A stretch of DNA of 38,677 nucleotides, taken from an uncultured Acidimicrobiales bacterium (GTDB taxonomy: Bacteria > Actinomycetota > Acidimicrobiia > Acidimicrobiales > SHLQ01). Of this stretch, positions 14,315 to 22,554 are shown piece by piece. How positions within the stretch are numbered: the stretch's first letter is position 1; every line of letters begins with the position of its first letter. Below the pieces are notes generated by a model, which did not search any database, was not told the DNA's origin, and saw only the letters and a program-made list of their open reading frames with translations. The position numbers and the translations under genes were made by a program. Where the stretch lies: the NCBI GenBank assembly GCA_937934655.1, contig CALGZB010000228.1:1-38677 (forward strand). Reading direction: 5' to 3'.

Positions 14315-15690
14315 CGCTCGTCTCGAAAACGAACGAGTTTGGCGACGGTGCCGAAACCGGTCGACTCATTGAGCGCTCCTGGCGCTGCGATCTCAACGCC
14401 AACCTTCACGCCGATGGCATCGTGGAGCGCTTTGGCCACCGTTGCTGCGAGCGATTCATGGTCGGCGGGCGGGGTGTCGCTCACGACCGAAACGGTGATG
14501 TCGTCGCGATTTCCGGTTCGGTACGCCCGAACGAAATAGTCGTCGGTGATCCCTGGAACGGCGGTGGCGATTGCGCCGAGGGCCTCGGGCCAAACATTGA
14601 CGCCGCGGAGCTTCACCATGTTGTCGCCTCGCCCGGCGAACGGTGCCATCTTGCGGAGCCAACTGCCGCACGCACACTGCTCACGCGGGTACAGCGTGGA
14701 GAGGTCCATGATGTTGTAGCGGAATTGGGGGCTGCCGGTTTTGTAGAGTTCGGTGATGACCACCGCTCCCTGCTCGCCATTGGGCAGCGGTTCGCCAGTA
14801 TCGACATCGACGATTTCGACGATAAAGGCGTCCTCGAAAATGTGGAGCCCGTCTTTCTCTGGGCATTCGACCGACACCCACTGCACTTCGTGGAACCCGT
14901 AGCTCTGAAGCACGGGCACGCCGAAGGTCGCTTCGAGCGTTTCGGTGTCGCCGATGTTGGGCAGCGCGGTTAGGCCGAGGTCGGCGATGGGGTCGAGGCC
15001 CATCTCGCGTGCCACGTCGGCCAGATGGAGCAGATAGTCGCCCGTGGTCAGGATTGCCGTGGCCCCATATTCCAGGGCTAGCTCAATCTGTTTGCGGCTT
15101 GGGGTGACGTTGCCGGTTCCTGTGCTGATTACCACACAGTTGAGCCACTTGTAGAGCGCCTCGTCCATGATGTGGGCGCCGTTGTGGGTGGAGTACGCCC
15201 ACGCGTTAAGCACCACGTCGCCAGGGCGGATGCCCTGGAGGTAGAGCGCTCGGGCGGTGAGGAGTGCGCCGACTTCGCGATCCCATGCGGTGTAGAGAGT
15301 GGGGCGCGAATTGCCAGTGGTGCCGCCGGAGGTAAAGAGCCGCATTGGTTCGACGGCTGCGCTGTCGACGCTGACACCTTGGTAATCGCCGAACGGCGGG
15401 TGAGCTTCGATGCTTTCGCGGATGTCGTCGACCGTGTAGGTCGGGGCATTCGCAAGATCGTCGAGCGACTCAATCGATGCTGGGTCGAAACCGGCATCGG
15501 ACCATCGGCGAGCAAAGAACGGCACATTTGCCGCAGCTTCAGCCCGAGCCTTCAGCCGGTCGAGCTGTTTGGCCTCGATGGTCGCTGGGTCGTCGAGCCA
15601 CGCGGTGTCGAAGTACTCGGGCGCGGGTGGGTAAAGGCCTTCGAGGTCATCGAAGTCGATGACCTCGTGGACCCGGCGCTGCGTGCTCAC
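14311..15690 (-). CDS. PaaK-like CoA ligase (AMP-binding)
   Basis: A 459-aa adenylate-forming enzyme closest in layout to phenylacetate-CoA ligase (PaaK). The phosphate-binding loop is FTSGGTTGNSRPT, followed by YGFHEVQW where PaaK has its substrate and adenine segment, YNIMDLSTL as the D-containing ribose motif, and a C-terminal lid with GRGDNMVKLRGVNVWP. Such ligases join CoA to aromatic or other carboxylic acids with ATP. The PaaK comparison leads me to expect an arylacetate, benzoate or similar acid as substrate, but this is inference. It starts with GTG at 15690, 10 bases after the upstream amidohydrolase. It overlaps the next gene as ATGA. Confidence 0.87.
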   Translation of the reverse strand: MSTQRRVHEVIDFDDLEGLYPPAPEYFDTAWLDDPATIEAKQLDRLKARAEAAANVPFFARRWSDAGFDPASIESLDDLANAPTYTVDDIRESIEAHPPFGDYQGVSVDSAAVEPMRLFTSGGTTGNSRPTLYTAWDREVGALLTARALYLQGIRPGDVVLNAWAYSTHNGAHIMDEALYKWLNCVVISTGTGNVTPSRKQIELALEYGATAILTTGDYLLHLADVAREMGLDPIADLGLTALPNIGDTETLEATFGVPVLQSYGFHEVQWVSVECPEKDGLHIFEDAFIVEIVDVDTGEPLPNGEQGAVVITELYKTGSPQFRYNIMDLSTLYPREQCACGSWLRKMAPFAGRGDNMVKLRGVNVWPEALGAIATAVPGITDDYFVRAYRTGNRDDITVSVVSDTPPADHESLAATVAKALHDAIGVKVGVEIAAPGALNESTGFGTVAKLVRFRDER

Positions 15691-15700
15691 CCGGCTACCC

Positions 15701-16888
15701 CTAAGCCTTTGCGGTTAGGGGAATATCGGTTGCTTCGTGGAACTCGGTGGGCAGGTAGCCCTCGGGGAACCGGTAGAAGTCGATGGCGTTGTCCCAAAGG
15801 ATCTTGGCTTTGCTCTCCATGGTGATTTGGTCGGGGAGAAGTTCCATGAACTCGTTGGTGGTGTGTGGGTATTTCGAGTCGGGGTGCGGGAAGTCGCTCT
15901 CCCAGAGGATCTTGTCGTCGCCCATCCAGCGGATGACGTCGGCCACAAAGGGATCTTCGCACTCGGTGGTGATCCAGCAGTTTCGTTTGAAGTACTCGGT
16001 GGCCGACATCGTGAGATCGGGGCACTCAAAGTCACCCGCCATCTCTAGGTGTTCATCGATGCGGTGCAGCCATGACGGCAGCCAGCCGCAGCCAGCTTCC
16101 ATATAGGCGCAGCGGAGCTTGGGGAATCGTTCGAACACCCCCTGAGTGATCATCGACAAGCTGGCGTTTTGTGCTTCGTGGGTGTGGACGGCGGTGTGCC
16201 ACTCGGTGAAGGTGAAGAACCGATCGGCACCTTCGGTCTGGCCGCGCAAGCCCATGAACTCGTGGGTGGCGAAGGCGCAGTCGAGGTCTTGTAGGAGCTC
16301 GTAGATGGGGTCGTAGTATCGGTCACCGAGGTTTCGGTGGTTCATATAGTTCGGCCGCGACCAGAAGGCTCGAATGCCGAGTTCGTCGTGGGCGTACTGG
16401 ATCTCGTCGATGGCGCGGCTCACGTCATTGAGTGGGACTGGCGAGCTGGTAAGGACGCGTCCACCGGAGGTCTCGCGCATCTCAGCCCCCCAGCGGTTGT
16501 AGGCGCGAACCATTGCGGCCTGCAGTTCGGGGTCGATGCCGTCGACCCACATGTCGTACTCAGGTCCATAGATCACGGCGACATCGATGCCGTCGACGGC
16601 GTGGGCGGCCGCCACTCGATCGCCCGTGAACCCCTCCATCACGATGTCGCCGTACTGCTCCACCATGTCTTCGGCCGTCCAGCCGATGGCCTTCTGGAAC
16701 TGTCCATACAAGCTGGTGTCGTGTTGCGACCAGCGGCCGTCGACGACAACCGGGTTGTAGGTGTCGAGCCCGGCGGGGCTCTTTCGGGTGATCCGGTCGC
16801 GGAACTTTGGGTCGAGGTATTTGGGCCAAAGGTCGGCGGGGTAGATGACGTGCGAGTCGGCGTCGAAAACTTTGTAGCCGTTTCTCAT
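15701..16888 (-). CDS. Amidohydrolase-2 family enzyme (possible decarboxylase/hydrolase)
   Basis: A 395-aa TIM-barrel amidohydrolase of the PF04909-like family, which includes hydrolases and non-oxidative decarboxylases such as ACMSD and gamma-resorcylate decarboxylase. The N-terminal site reads FDADSHV (D9, D11, H13) instead of HxH, a common variant. Further ligands are candidate His in FATHEFMG and AVHTHEAQN and the Asp of LWESDFPHPD, followed by the helix KAKILWDNAIDFY. The ATG at 16888 overlaps the cupin stop as ATGA, with GGAAACC upstream. The same DADSH type recurs in the gene truncated at the right end of the window. Confidence 0.87.
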   Translation of the reverse strand: MRNGYKVFDADSHVIYPADLWPKYLDPKFRDRITRKSPAGLDTYNPVVVDGRWSQHDTSLYGQFQKAIGWTAEDMVEQYGDIVMEGFTGDRVAAAHAVDGIDVAVIYGPEYDMWVDGIDPELQAAMVRAYNRWGAEMRETSGGRVLTSSPVPLNDVSRAIDEIQYAHDELGIRAFWSRPNYMNHRNLGDRYYDPIYELLQDLDCAFATHEFMGLRGQTEGADRFFTFTEWHTAVHTHEAQNASLSMITQGVFERFPKLRCAYMEAGCGWLPSWLHRIDEHLEMAGDFECPDLTMSATEYFKRNCWITTECEDPFVADVIRWMGDDKILWESDFPHPDSKYPHTTNEFMELLPDQITMESKAKILWDNAIDFYRFPEGYLPTEFHEATDIPLTAKA

Positions 16889-17316
16889 GATGGGGTTTCC
16901 TCGTCTTGTTGTGTGTCGTTCTGGGTGGTGATTTCGATTGTGGATGCTTCGGGTCGCACGACGAGGAATCGGATGCCCTCGTCGCCAGCGATGAAGCCGT
17001 ACTCGGACCCCGCAGGGATCTCGGTGAGGTCGCCTGCGGTGAGTTCGGGGCCGTCGATCACGGTGCAACTCCCGGCGAGAACGACCATGAGTTCGTGGGC
17101 GCTATGGCTGTGTTTCGGAATTTCGTAGCCGGCCGGCAGCTCGGAGATCTGACTGTACAGGTCGATCGAATCGCACGGAATCGGTGCCCTCCGGGCTCCG
17201 GTTCCTTCGGCCTTCTTGGCAAGTTCTGCCAGTTCAGGTGGTGCGTTCTTCGGATCTTCCCAGTCCAGACTTTCCAGTTGGTGGTACTGGACGGCCGGGT
17301 TTGTTGCGGTGCTCAT
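16885..17316 (-). CDS. Cupin-domain protein, first gene of catabolic operon
   Basis: A 143-aa cupin. The first cupin motif is HSHSAHE (H69, H71, E75) with GSCTVIDG after it. The second motif, LTEIPAGSEYGF, lacks the usual His, so a full metal triad is not seen. Residues 1-45 are an extra N-terminal lead with ESLDWEDPKNAPPELAEL. It could be a small-molecule sensor, an isomerase or a dioxygenase-like accessory. It is the first gene of the minus-strand operon and is divergent from the MarR gene, so it is probably under MarR control. The ATG at 17316 has GGGGG about 9 nt upstream. Confidence 0.85.
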   Translation of the reverse strand: MSTATNPAVQYHQLESLDWEDPKNAPPELAELAKKAEGTGARRAPIPCDSIDLYSQISELPAGYEIPKHSHSAHELMVVLAGSCTVIDGPELTAGDLTEIPAGSEYGFIAGDEGIRFLVVRPEASTIEITTQNDTQQDEETPS

Positions 17317-17356
17317 GGCTCGGTTCCCCCCTCGACATAATGCGATTAGTTTCTCC

Positions 17357-17399
17357 GTGAGATGAATACTCTCATGGTAGATAGTCTCACCGTAGAGTA
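17357..17399. promoter_or_regulatory. Interleaved inverted repeats between cupin operon and MarR gene
   Basis: Three symmetric pairs overlap here: TGAGA-N7-TCTCA (17358-17374), GTGAGA with TCTCAC (17357-17362, 17385-17390), and TACTCT with AGAGTA (17367-17372, 17394-17399). An imperfect 15-bp direct repeat (A-TCTCA--GTAGA) is also present. It is the probable MarR operator. Confidence 0.5.
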
Positions 17400-17405
17400 A
17401 GTTAG

Positions 17406-17963
17406 GTGTCAGTGTCTAGCGAATCAATATCTAGTGAACGAAAAGCAGCCGAAAGTAAGAACGCGGGGTCAGACCCCGCGTTCTTACTTCCGGCGTACCT
17501 GTTGGAGCACGACGACCCGCAAGCGCTGTTTAGTCGGCTTCAGAGGATGGTCATTCACCTCGAGTTGTTGCAGGCCGAGGCCATGCGGGATCTCGACATT
17601 TCGTTCCGAGACTTTGTGATCCTGGCAACGTTGCGAAAGGAGCCAGCGCCGCACCAGCTTCCTGTGAGCCAAATCGCGGCCTACGTGCTGCGCCCTATGG
17701 GGTCGATCAGCCAGGCGATCGATCGGGTGGAACGCTCCGGATGGATCGAACGCTCGGCGGACCCAGGCGACCGTCGCAAGGTCCTGATATCGCTCACGAC
17801 CGAGGGCGTCCGCTTCGCCGACACGGCCCTGGCGTCCTATGACGACACCCGCAAGCGCGTATTCAAACGCCTGTCTTCCGCCGAACTGGAATCAATCGAC
17901 GAGTCGGTCACCACGCTGCTCGCTGCGCTCGATGCCGACTACGAACAGCAGGGTGACGAGTAG
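17406..17963 (+). CDS. MarR family transcriptional regulator
   Basis: A 185-aa winged-helix regulator. The core (about residues 38-170) has an N-terminal dimerisation helix, LPVSQIAAYVLRPMGSISQAIDRVERSGWIER as the HTH, and the wing ADPGDRRKVLISLTTEG. MarR proteins usually repress a divergent catabolic or efflux operon and are released by an aromatic or acidic ligand; the divergent seven-gene operon is the obvious target. The first 30 residues are unusual: codons 17-29 are encoded by a perfect 37-bp palindrome, so this lead may be an insertion or a 5' untranslated region misread as coding. The annotated start is a GTG at 17406. Confidence 0.85.
   Translation: MSVSSESISSERKAAESKNAGSDPAFLLPAYLLEHDDPQALFSRLQRMVIHLELLQAEAMRDLDISFRDFVILATLRKEPAPHQLPVSQIAAYVLRPMGSISQAIDRVERSGWIERSADPGDRRKVLISLTTEGVRFADTALASYDDTRKRVFKRLSSAELESIDESVTTLLAALDADYEQQGDE
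17453..17489. repeat. Perfect 37-bp palindrome within 5' end of MarR gene
   Basis: Arms of 18 bp (AAGTAAGAACGCGGGGTC and its exact complement) surround a single A. It would form a very stable hairpin in DNA or mRNA and encodes residues 17-29 (SKNAGSDPAFLLP) of the MarR protein in frame. The GGGGTC-GACCCC core resembles REP/MITE-like mobile palindromes. No second copy was found in this window. Confidence 0.85.
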
Positions 17964-17973
17964 GAGTTAGGAG

Positions 17974-19524
17974 CTACGGGTTCTCCAGTGCGTCGAGGTA
18001 CTCCTGACGCAGTGGCTTCTTGTACAGCTTGCCGGTGGGTAGTCGCGGTAACTCGTCGCGGAAGTCGATGACGCGGGGCACCTTGTACCGGGCGATCTCG
18101 GCCCGAGCGAATTCCTGAAGCTCTGCGGCGAGGGCTTCATCGCCCACGATTCCGGCCTCGGGCTGGATGACGGCGTGCACGTATTCGCCCATCTCGGCGT
18201 CGGGCAAACCAAACACAGCAACGTCGGCCACCTTGGGGTGGAGCGCAAATGCCGACTCGATCTCGGCCGGGTAAATGTTGACCCCTCCGCTGATAATCAT
18301 GAACGACGAGCGGTCGGTGAGGTAGAGGAATCCGTCGTCGTCGAGGTAGCCAATGTCGCCAAGCTTCGACCAGTTCTGATGGTTTGGGTGGCGCGACTCT
18401 GCGGTCTTCTCGGCATCGCCGTGATACTCAAACACCGGCGTGTCTTGCTCGAAATACACAATGCCAGGTTCGCCAGCCGGAAGTTCGTTGCCTTCGTCGT
18501 CGCAGATATGTGGGGTGCCGACGATCGCTAGCCCGACCGAGCCTTTGTGCGCCATCCACTGCTCGCTGTTGATGAAGGTGAGCCCGTTGCCTTCGGTCCC
18601 GGCGTAGTACTCGTTGATCACCGGGCCCCACCACTCGATCATCTGTTCCTTGACCGGTATCGGACACGGCGCCGCAGCGTGAATACAGGTTTGGATTGAC
18701 GACAGGTCGTAGCGCGAACGCACGTTGTCGGGGAGTTTGAGCATGCGAATGAACATGGTCGGCACAACCTGCGTGGCGGTCACCGAGTAGCGCTCGACGT
18801 TCTCGAGGAACTTCTGCCCATCGAACTTCTCCATCACCACAATCGTTCCACCGAGTTCGTGGATTCCAGCGCCCCATGTAAGTGGGGCGGCGTGGTACAG
18901 CGGTGCAGGTGAGAGATAGACGGTGTTCTCGTCCATGCCGAGCAAGAACCGTTCGAGCGAAGAGATGCCGGTTCGCGAAGGGTCATCGATTTCGAGACCG
19001 CTGAGGGTCCGGCGGATTCCCTTGGGTTGCCCCGTGGTGCCTGAGGAATAGAGCATGACGTCGCCCAGCGGTTGCTCGTCGAGCTGGGTAGTGGGCTGGG
19101 TTGCGATGGCGTCTTCGTAGGGGTCGAAGCCTTCGACGACGCCATCCATCATTAGGCGTCGTGGGCATTCGGGGATGAGCGGGAGCATGGCGGTGGCGGT
19201 GTCGGCCATCGTCAGGGTGGAGATGAGAACGGTGGCATTGCTGTCGTTCACCAGATAGGCGGCTTCGTCGGCTGACAGGTAGCGATTGACCGCGGTGAGG
19301 TAGAGCCCAGAGCGCATCGCGGCCCAGTAGACCTCGAAGTAGCGCTGGTGGTTTTCCGAGAGGAGGGCGATGTGGTCGCCAGGTCGCAAACCCTCGGAGT
19401 GGAGCAGTCTGGCCAGCTGGATCGAGCGTTCGTCGAGCTCGCGATATGTGGTGGTTGCTCCCGTTCCGGCCATCACGATGGCGGCCTTGTCTGGAGTGAG
19501 GGCGGAGTGGGTTCCGGGGTACAT
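17974..19524 (-). CDS. Acyl-CoA synthetase (AMP-dependent, FadD-like)
   Basis: A 516-aa ANL-superfamily ligase. Motifs are LYSSGTTGQPKG (P-loop), YYAGTEGNG (adenine-binding A5-like), GDIGYLDDDGFLYLTDRSS (A7-A8 region) and LPTGKLYKKPLR with the C-terminal catalytic Lys. The family activates fatty or other carboxylic acids to CoA thioesters. Length and motif order fit medium- or long-chain or aromatic acyl-CoA synthetases; chain specificity cannot be read. A GTG at 19530 would add two residues. The ATG at 19524 has a -10-like TACCTT 7 nt upstream. It is convergent with MarR (10 bases apart) and divergent from the OsmC gene. Confidence 0.9.
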   Translation of the reverse strand: MYPGTHSALTPDKAAIVMAGTGATTTYRELDERSIQLARLLHSEGLRPGDHIALLSENHQRYFEVYWAAMRSGLYLTAVNRYLSADEAAYLVNDSNATVLISTLTMADTATAMLPLIPECPRRLMMDGVVEGFDPYEDAIATQPTTQLDEQPLGDVMLYSSGTTGQPKGIRRTLSGLEIDDPSRTGISSLERFLLGMDENTVYLSPAPLYHAAPLTWGAGIHELGGTIVVMEKFDGQKFLENVERYSVTATQVVPTMFIRMLKLPDNVRSRYDLSSIQTCIHAAAPCPIPVKEQMIEWWGPVINEYYAGTEGNGLTFINSEQWMAHKGSVGLAIVGTPHICDDEGNELPAGEPGIVYFEQDTPVFEYHGDAEKTAESRHPNHQNWSKLGDIGYLDDDGFLYLTDRSSFMIISGGVNIYPAEIESAFALHPKVADVAVFGLPDAEMGEYVHAVIQPEAGIVGDEALAAELQEFARAEIARYKVPRVIDFRDELPRLPTGKLYKKPLRQEYLDALENP

Positions 19525-19567
19525 GGCCACGAAGGTAGTCGAAACGAAATCGGGCGGCCTCTTGCGC

Positions 19568-19586
19568 TAGTCCGAAGAGCGGACTA
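19568..19586. promoter_or_regulatory. Palindrome between acyl-CoA synthetase and OsmC genes
   Basis: TAGTCCG-AAGAG-CGGACTA has perfect 7-bp arms. It lies about 44 bases upstream of the synthetase start and about 74 bases before the OsmC ATG, so it could control both. The binding protein is unknown. Confidence 0.4.
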
Positions 19587-19659
19587 CATTCCCGACTAAT
19601 CCGATCGGCTTTAACGGGAATCTCCTCAATCAAGCCAAAACCGAAAGAGCGCCACCACA

Positions 19660-20214
19660 ATGAGCACCGCTACCGACACTTCCACCGATACATCCAGCGA
19701 ATCCGAAGAGAAGCTAAACAGCGTCGATATCGGTGCTGTCGCTGGTCTCGCCGGAAAGATCCAGGAAGAGCCGACGGTTGCTTCCACCACCTGGAAGGCA
19801 ACCGTGAACTGGGAAGAGGGGTTCCGGTCGAGCGCCAAGATCCGAGACTTCGAACCAACTGGATCCGATGAGCCAGCCAGCCTGGGCGGAACCGATACTG
19901 CGCCAAACCCGGTCGAGCAGCTGCTCGCCGCGTTCGGAAATTGCCTCGCGGTTGGATACGCAGCCAACGCCACAGCAGCCGGTATCGAGGTCAAGGACCT
20001 GAGTATCGATCTTGAGGGCGACCTCGACCTCCACACGTTCTTGGGTCTCAACCCCGACGGAAATGCTGGATACGAAGCGATCCGGGTTGCCGTGAATCTT
20101 GATTCGGACGCAACTCCCGAACAACTCGCAGAGCTGCATGCCAAGGTCACCGGAACATCGCCAGTTGGCCACACACTTGGCCGGGCTGTCCCGCTTCAGA
20201 TCGATCTGGTCTGA
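19660..20214 (+). CDS. OsmC family protein
   Basis: A 184-aa OsmC-like protein. The core has ASTTWKATVNWEEGFRS, PVEQLLAAFGNCLAVGY with C95, and TSPVGHTLGRAV near residue 167. OsmC and Ohr enzymes reduce organic hydroperoxides with a Cys pair. Here the second Cys position, usually in a CPV segment, is Ser167, so only the first Cys remains and peroxidase function is doubtful; several OsmC-like proteins with one Cys are known. The first 40 residues are an acidic low-complexity lead (DTSTDTSSESEEK). It is divergent from the acyl-CoA synthetase and convergent with the PLP decarboxylase. Confidence 0.87.
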   Translation: MSTATDTSTDTSSESEEKLNSVDIGAVAGLAGKIQEEPTVASTTWKATVNWEEGFRSSAKIRDFEPTGSDEPASLGGTDTAPNPVEQLLAAFGNCLAVGYAANATAAGIEVKDLSIDLEGDLDLHTFLGLNPDGNAGYEAIRVAVNLDSDATPEQLAELHAKVTGTSPVGHTLGRAVPLQIDLV

Positions 20215-20225
20215 CGCTGGCGAGC

Positions 20226-21584
20226 TTACGACGCGGCCATGTCGTCAAGAAGTGTCACAAGGCTGCCGAGCTCGGTCAGCGGGTTGACGATGCAGACCCG
20301 GAAGCAGATCTCGTCGTGCCACTTGCTGGGGACGATGAGCGCTGTGCCGGACTCGGCGTTCGTGCGAGACCAGGCTTCGTAGTCGTCCTGGGTCCATCCG
20401 ACACGTCGGAACAAAACGATCGACATTTTCGGCTCGACCAACAGTTCGAAGTTGGGCGAGTCGCGAACGTACGCAGCGAAGCCATGGGCCACGTCCATCG
20501 TGGTGTCGATCGCATGTGCGTACGCATCGGTCCCGTTTGCGGCAATGGAGAACCAGAGAGGGAGCCCACGAGCTCTGCGGGTGAGATGCAGGGCGTAGTC
20601 TGACGGGTTGAAATCGCCTTCGTCGATGTAGTCGAGGTAGTCGGCCTGTTGGGAATGAGCGTGGGCGGCCGCCGTGGGATTTCGATAGAGGATCGCAGCG
20701 CAGTCATAGGGGGCGAAGAGCCATTTGTGGGGGTCGATGCCGAAACTGTCGGCATGTTCGATGCCGTCGAGCACCGGGCGGTGGGTTGGCGAGGCCATCA
20801 CCGATCCGCCATAGGCGGCGTCGACGTGGAACCAAAGCCCTTCGCGCTGGCAGATGGGAGCGATCTGGGCGAGGTCGTCAATGGCCCCGGAGTTTGTGGT
20901 TCCGGCCGACGTCACAACGGCAAACGGGCAGAGGTTGCCGGTGTCTTGGAGAGCCCGCTCGAGCTCGGCGGAGGTCATGCGTCCCTCCGCGTCTGATTGC
21001 ACCCGTATGAAGTCGACGTCCATGACTCGGGCGATGACATCGACCGACGCATGTGCGCCAGTGGTGGCGACGATTGCCAGGCGGTGTCGGCCGTCGTGGT
21101 TGGGATGTTCCGAGATCCATTGCTGCCGGGCGGTCACCAGCGCCGCCAGGTTGGCCGCAGTTCCGCCCGATACGAAACAGCCGCCACCCGTTTGTGGGAA
21201 CCCGGCGAGATCCATGATCCAACGAAGCGCCTGATTCTCGGCAGCGATAGCCCCGGCCCCAGATTCCCAGTGACCACCGAAAATCGATGATGCGCTGACG
21301 ACCATGTCGAAAAGCACCGCAGCGATCGACGGCGCTGTCGGCACGTACGAAAGCATCATCGGGTCGTCCATGGGTCGGCATGCTGGGAGCAGAACGTCGC
21401 GGAAAAGCTCGAGTGCCTCGTGCCCGCCCACGCCGTCCTTGGTCACGGCGCCGTCGAGTGCCTCGGCAAGTTCTTCGGCGTCTCGAGCGCCCCATCGTGG
21501 ATCCTTGGGCAGCTTGGCCCGTTCGGATGCGTACCCGATGACCGACGCCGCGAGGCGCTCGAGATCGGAGTTCCATGTGTGCAT
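20226..21584 (-). CDS. PLP-dependent group II decarboxylase
   Basis: A 452-aa fold-type I PLP enzyme of the group II amino-acid decarboxylase family (aromatic-L-amino-acid / glutamate decarboxylase group). PLP-contacting residues seen are H178 (TTGAHAS), D255 (FHVDAAYGG), and the Schiff-base lysine K287 (GIDPHKWLF). The N-terminal region has LPACRPMDDPMMLSYVPTAPS and a Ser-Gly-Gly-Thr-Ala-Ala segment (SGGTAANLAAL). It would decarboxylate an amino acid to an amine in the cytosol; an aromatic amino acid is the likeliest substrate by family but is unproven. It lies 9 bases after the enoyl-CoA hydratase on the same strand, so an operon is likely. Confidence 0.9.
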   Translation of the reverse strand: MHTWNSDLERLAASVIGYASERAKLPKDPRWGARDAEELAEALDGAVTKDGVGGHEALELFRDVLLPACRPMDDPMMLSYVPTAPSIAAVLFDMVVSASSIFGGHWESGAGAIAAENQALRWIMDLAGFPQTGGGCFVSGGTAANLAALVTARQQWISEHPNHDGRHRLAIVATTGAHASVDVIARVMDVDFIRVQSDAEGRMTSAELERALQDTGNLCPFAVVTSAGTTNSGAIDDLAQIAPICQREGLWFHVDAAYGGSVMASPTHRPVLDGIEHADSFGIDPHKWLFAPYDCAAILYRNPTAAAHAHSQQADYLDYIDEGDFNPSDYALHLTRRARGLPLWFSIAANGTDAYAHAIDTTMDVAHGFAAYVRDSPNFELLVEPKMSIVLFRRVGWTQDDYEAWSRTNAESGTALIVPSKWHDEICFRVCIVNPLTELGSLVTLLDDMAAS

Positions 21585-21593
21585 TCCCCGAGG

Positions 21594-22505
21594 CTATTCG
21601 TCAGTCGGGCTGCCTGCTTCCAGACTGGCTGTTTCTGGAGTAGTTGTGCGGTAGTCGCCGAATGGTTGATCGCGTTCGGTGAGCGCTTTGGTGAGTCCGC
21701 CGTCGCGGGCTTTGCCAATGAACTCGGCCATCGCCGGCGAGTGGACGCCCAGTGCGCACAGCTCGGTACCGGCTCGGATGCCGCTTCGCATTCCCATATG
21801 CTCCATCTGGCGGTGCACGGTTCGTTTGTTGAGCGCAACCAGGTCGGGCGGAATGGCGGTGATCTTCTGCGCCTGGGCAAGAACAGCGGCCTCGAGCTCG
21901 TCGGCCGGGAATGCCCGGTTGGCCCAACCCTCGTCGACGGCTTCGATGCCGGTGATCGAATCGCCGGTAATCATCATCTCCATTGCCCGACGCATGCCGA
22001 GGAACCAGGTATGGAAATGCATATCCGGCACGCCAAAGCGCACTGCCGGATACCCCATCTGGGCATCCTCGGCGATGTAGATGAGGTCGCATCCGGTAGC
22101 GAGTTCGGATCCGCCGGCCAGGCAGTACCCGTGGACCTGAGCGATGACCGGCTTCGAGAGGTCCCAGATGCTCATCCATCCCTCGGTGACGTGGCGGGGC
22201 CACTGGCCTTCGCCCGCAGCGGTGAAGAAGGGGTATTCGTACCCTTCGTTTCCGCCTCCGATGTCATAGCCAGCGGAGAAGCTCGGGCCGGCGCCACGAA
22301 TGATCATCACTCGTACGTCGGGATCCTGATCGGCCTCTTGAAGTGCCCCGAGGATTGCGCCACGTAGCGGATGTGCCAGCGCGTTGCGTTTCTCGGGGCG
22401 GTTCATCGTGATGCGGCGCACACCGGGCAAAGGATCATCGAGGAGCACCCATTCGATGCCTTCGTCGTTTGCTGGTTCGGCGTTTGGATCGTCGGTTCCG
22501 TACAT
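21594..22505 (-). CDS. Enoyl-CoA hydratase/isomerase family protein
   Basis: A 303-aa crotonase-fold enzyme. The oxyanion-hole segments are FSAGYDIGG and QVHGYCLAGGSELATGCD. The segment PAVRFGVPDMHFHTWFLGMRRA is in the usual active-site helix, and the C-terminal helices have AQAQKITAIPPDLVALNKR. Members hydrate, isomerise or hydrolyse acyl-CoA thioesters. The catalytic Glu pair of true hydratases is not obvious because the second position reads GVPDMHF rather than the expected Glu, so it may be an isomerase or hydrolase. The ATG at 22505 has TAGGGT 6 nt upstream. It is followed by the PLP decarboxylase. Confidence 0.87.
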   Translation of the reverse strand: MYGTDDPNAEPANDEGIEWVLLDDPLPGVRRITMNRPEKRNALAHPLRGAILGALQEADQDPDVRVMIIRGAGPSFSAGYDIGGGNEGYEYPFFTAAGEGQWPRHVTEGWMSIWDLSKPVIAQVHGYCLAGGSELATGCDLIYIAEDAQMGYPAVRFGVPDMHFHTWFLGMRRAMEMMITGDSITGIEAVDEGWANRAFPADELEAAVLAQAQKITAIPPDLVALNKRTVHRQMEHMGMRSGIRAGTELCALGVHSPAMAEFIGKARDGGLTKALTERDQPFGDYRTTTPETASLEAGSPTDE

Positions 22506-22511
22506 GGATCG

Positions 22512-22517
22512 ACCCTA
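22512..22517 (-). promoter_or_regulatory. -10 box of a leaderless promoter (enoyl-CoA hydratase gene)
   Basis: TAGGGT on the minus strand lies 6 nt before the ATG at 22505. It implies a separate promoter for this gene and the downstream decarboxylase, after the iron transporter genes. No -35 was identified. Confidence 0.4.
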
Positions 22518-22554
22518 GATCTGCACGTGACGGCGACTCAACCTTCGTTCCAAG

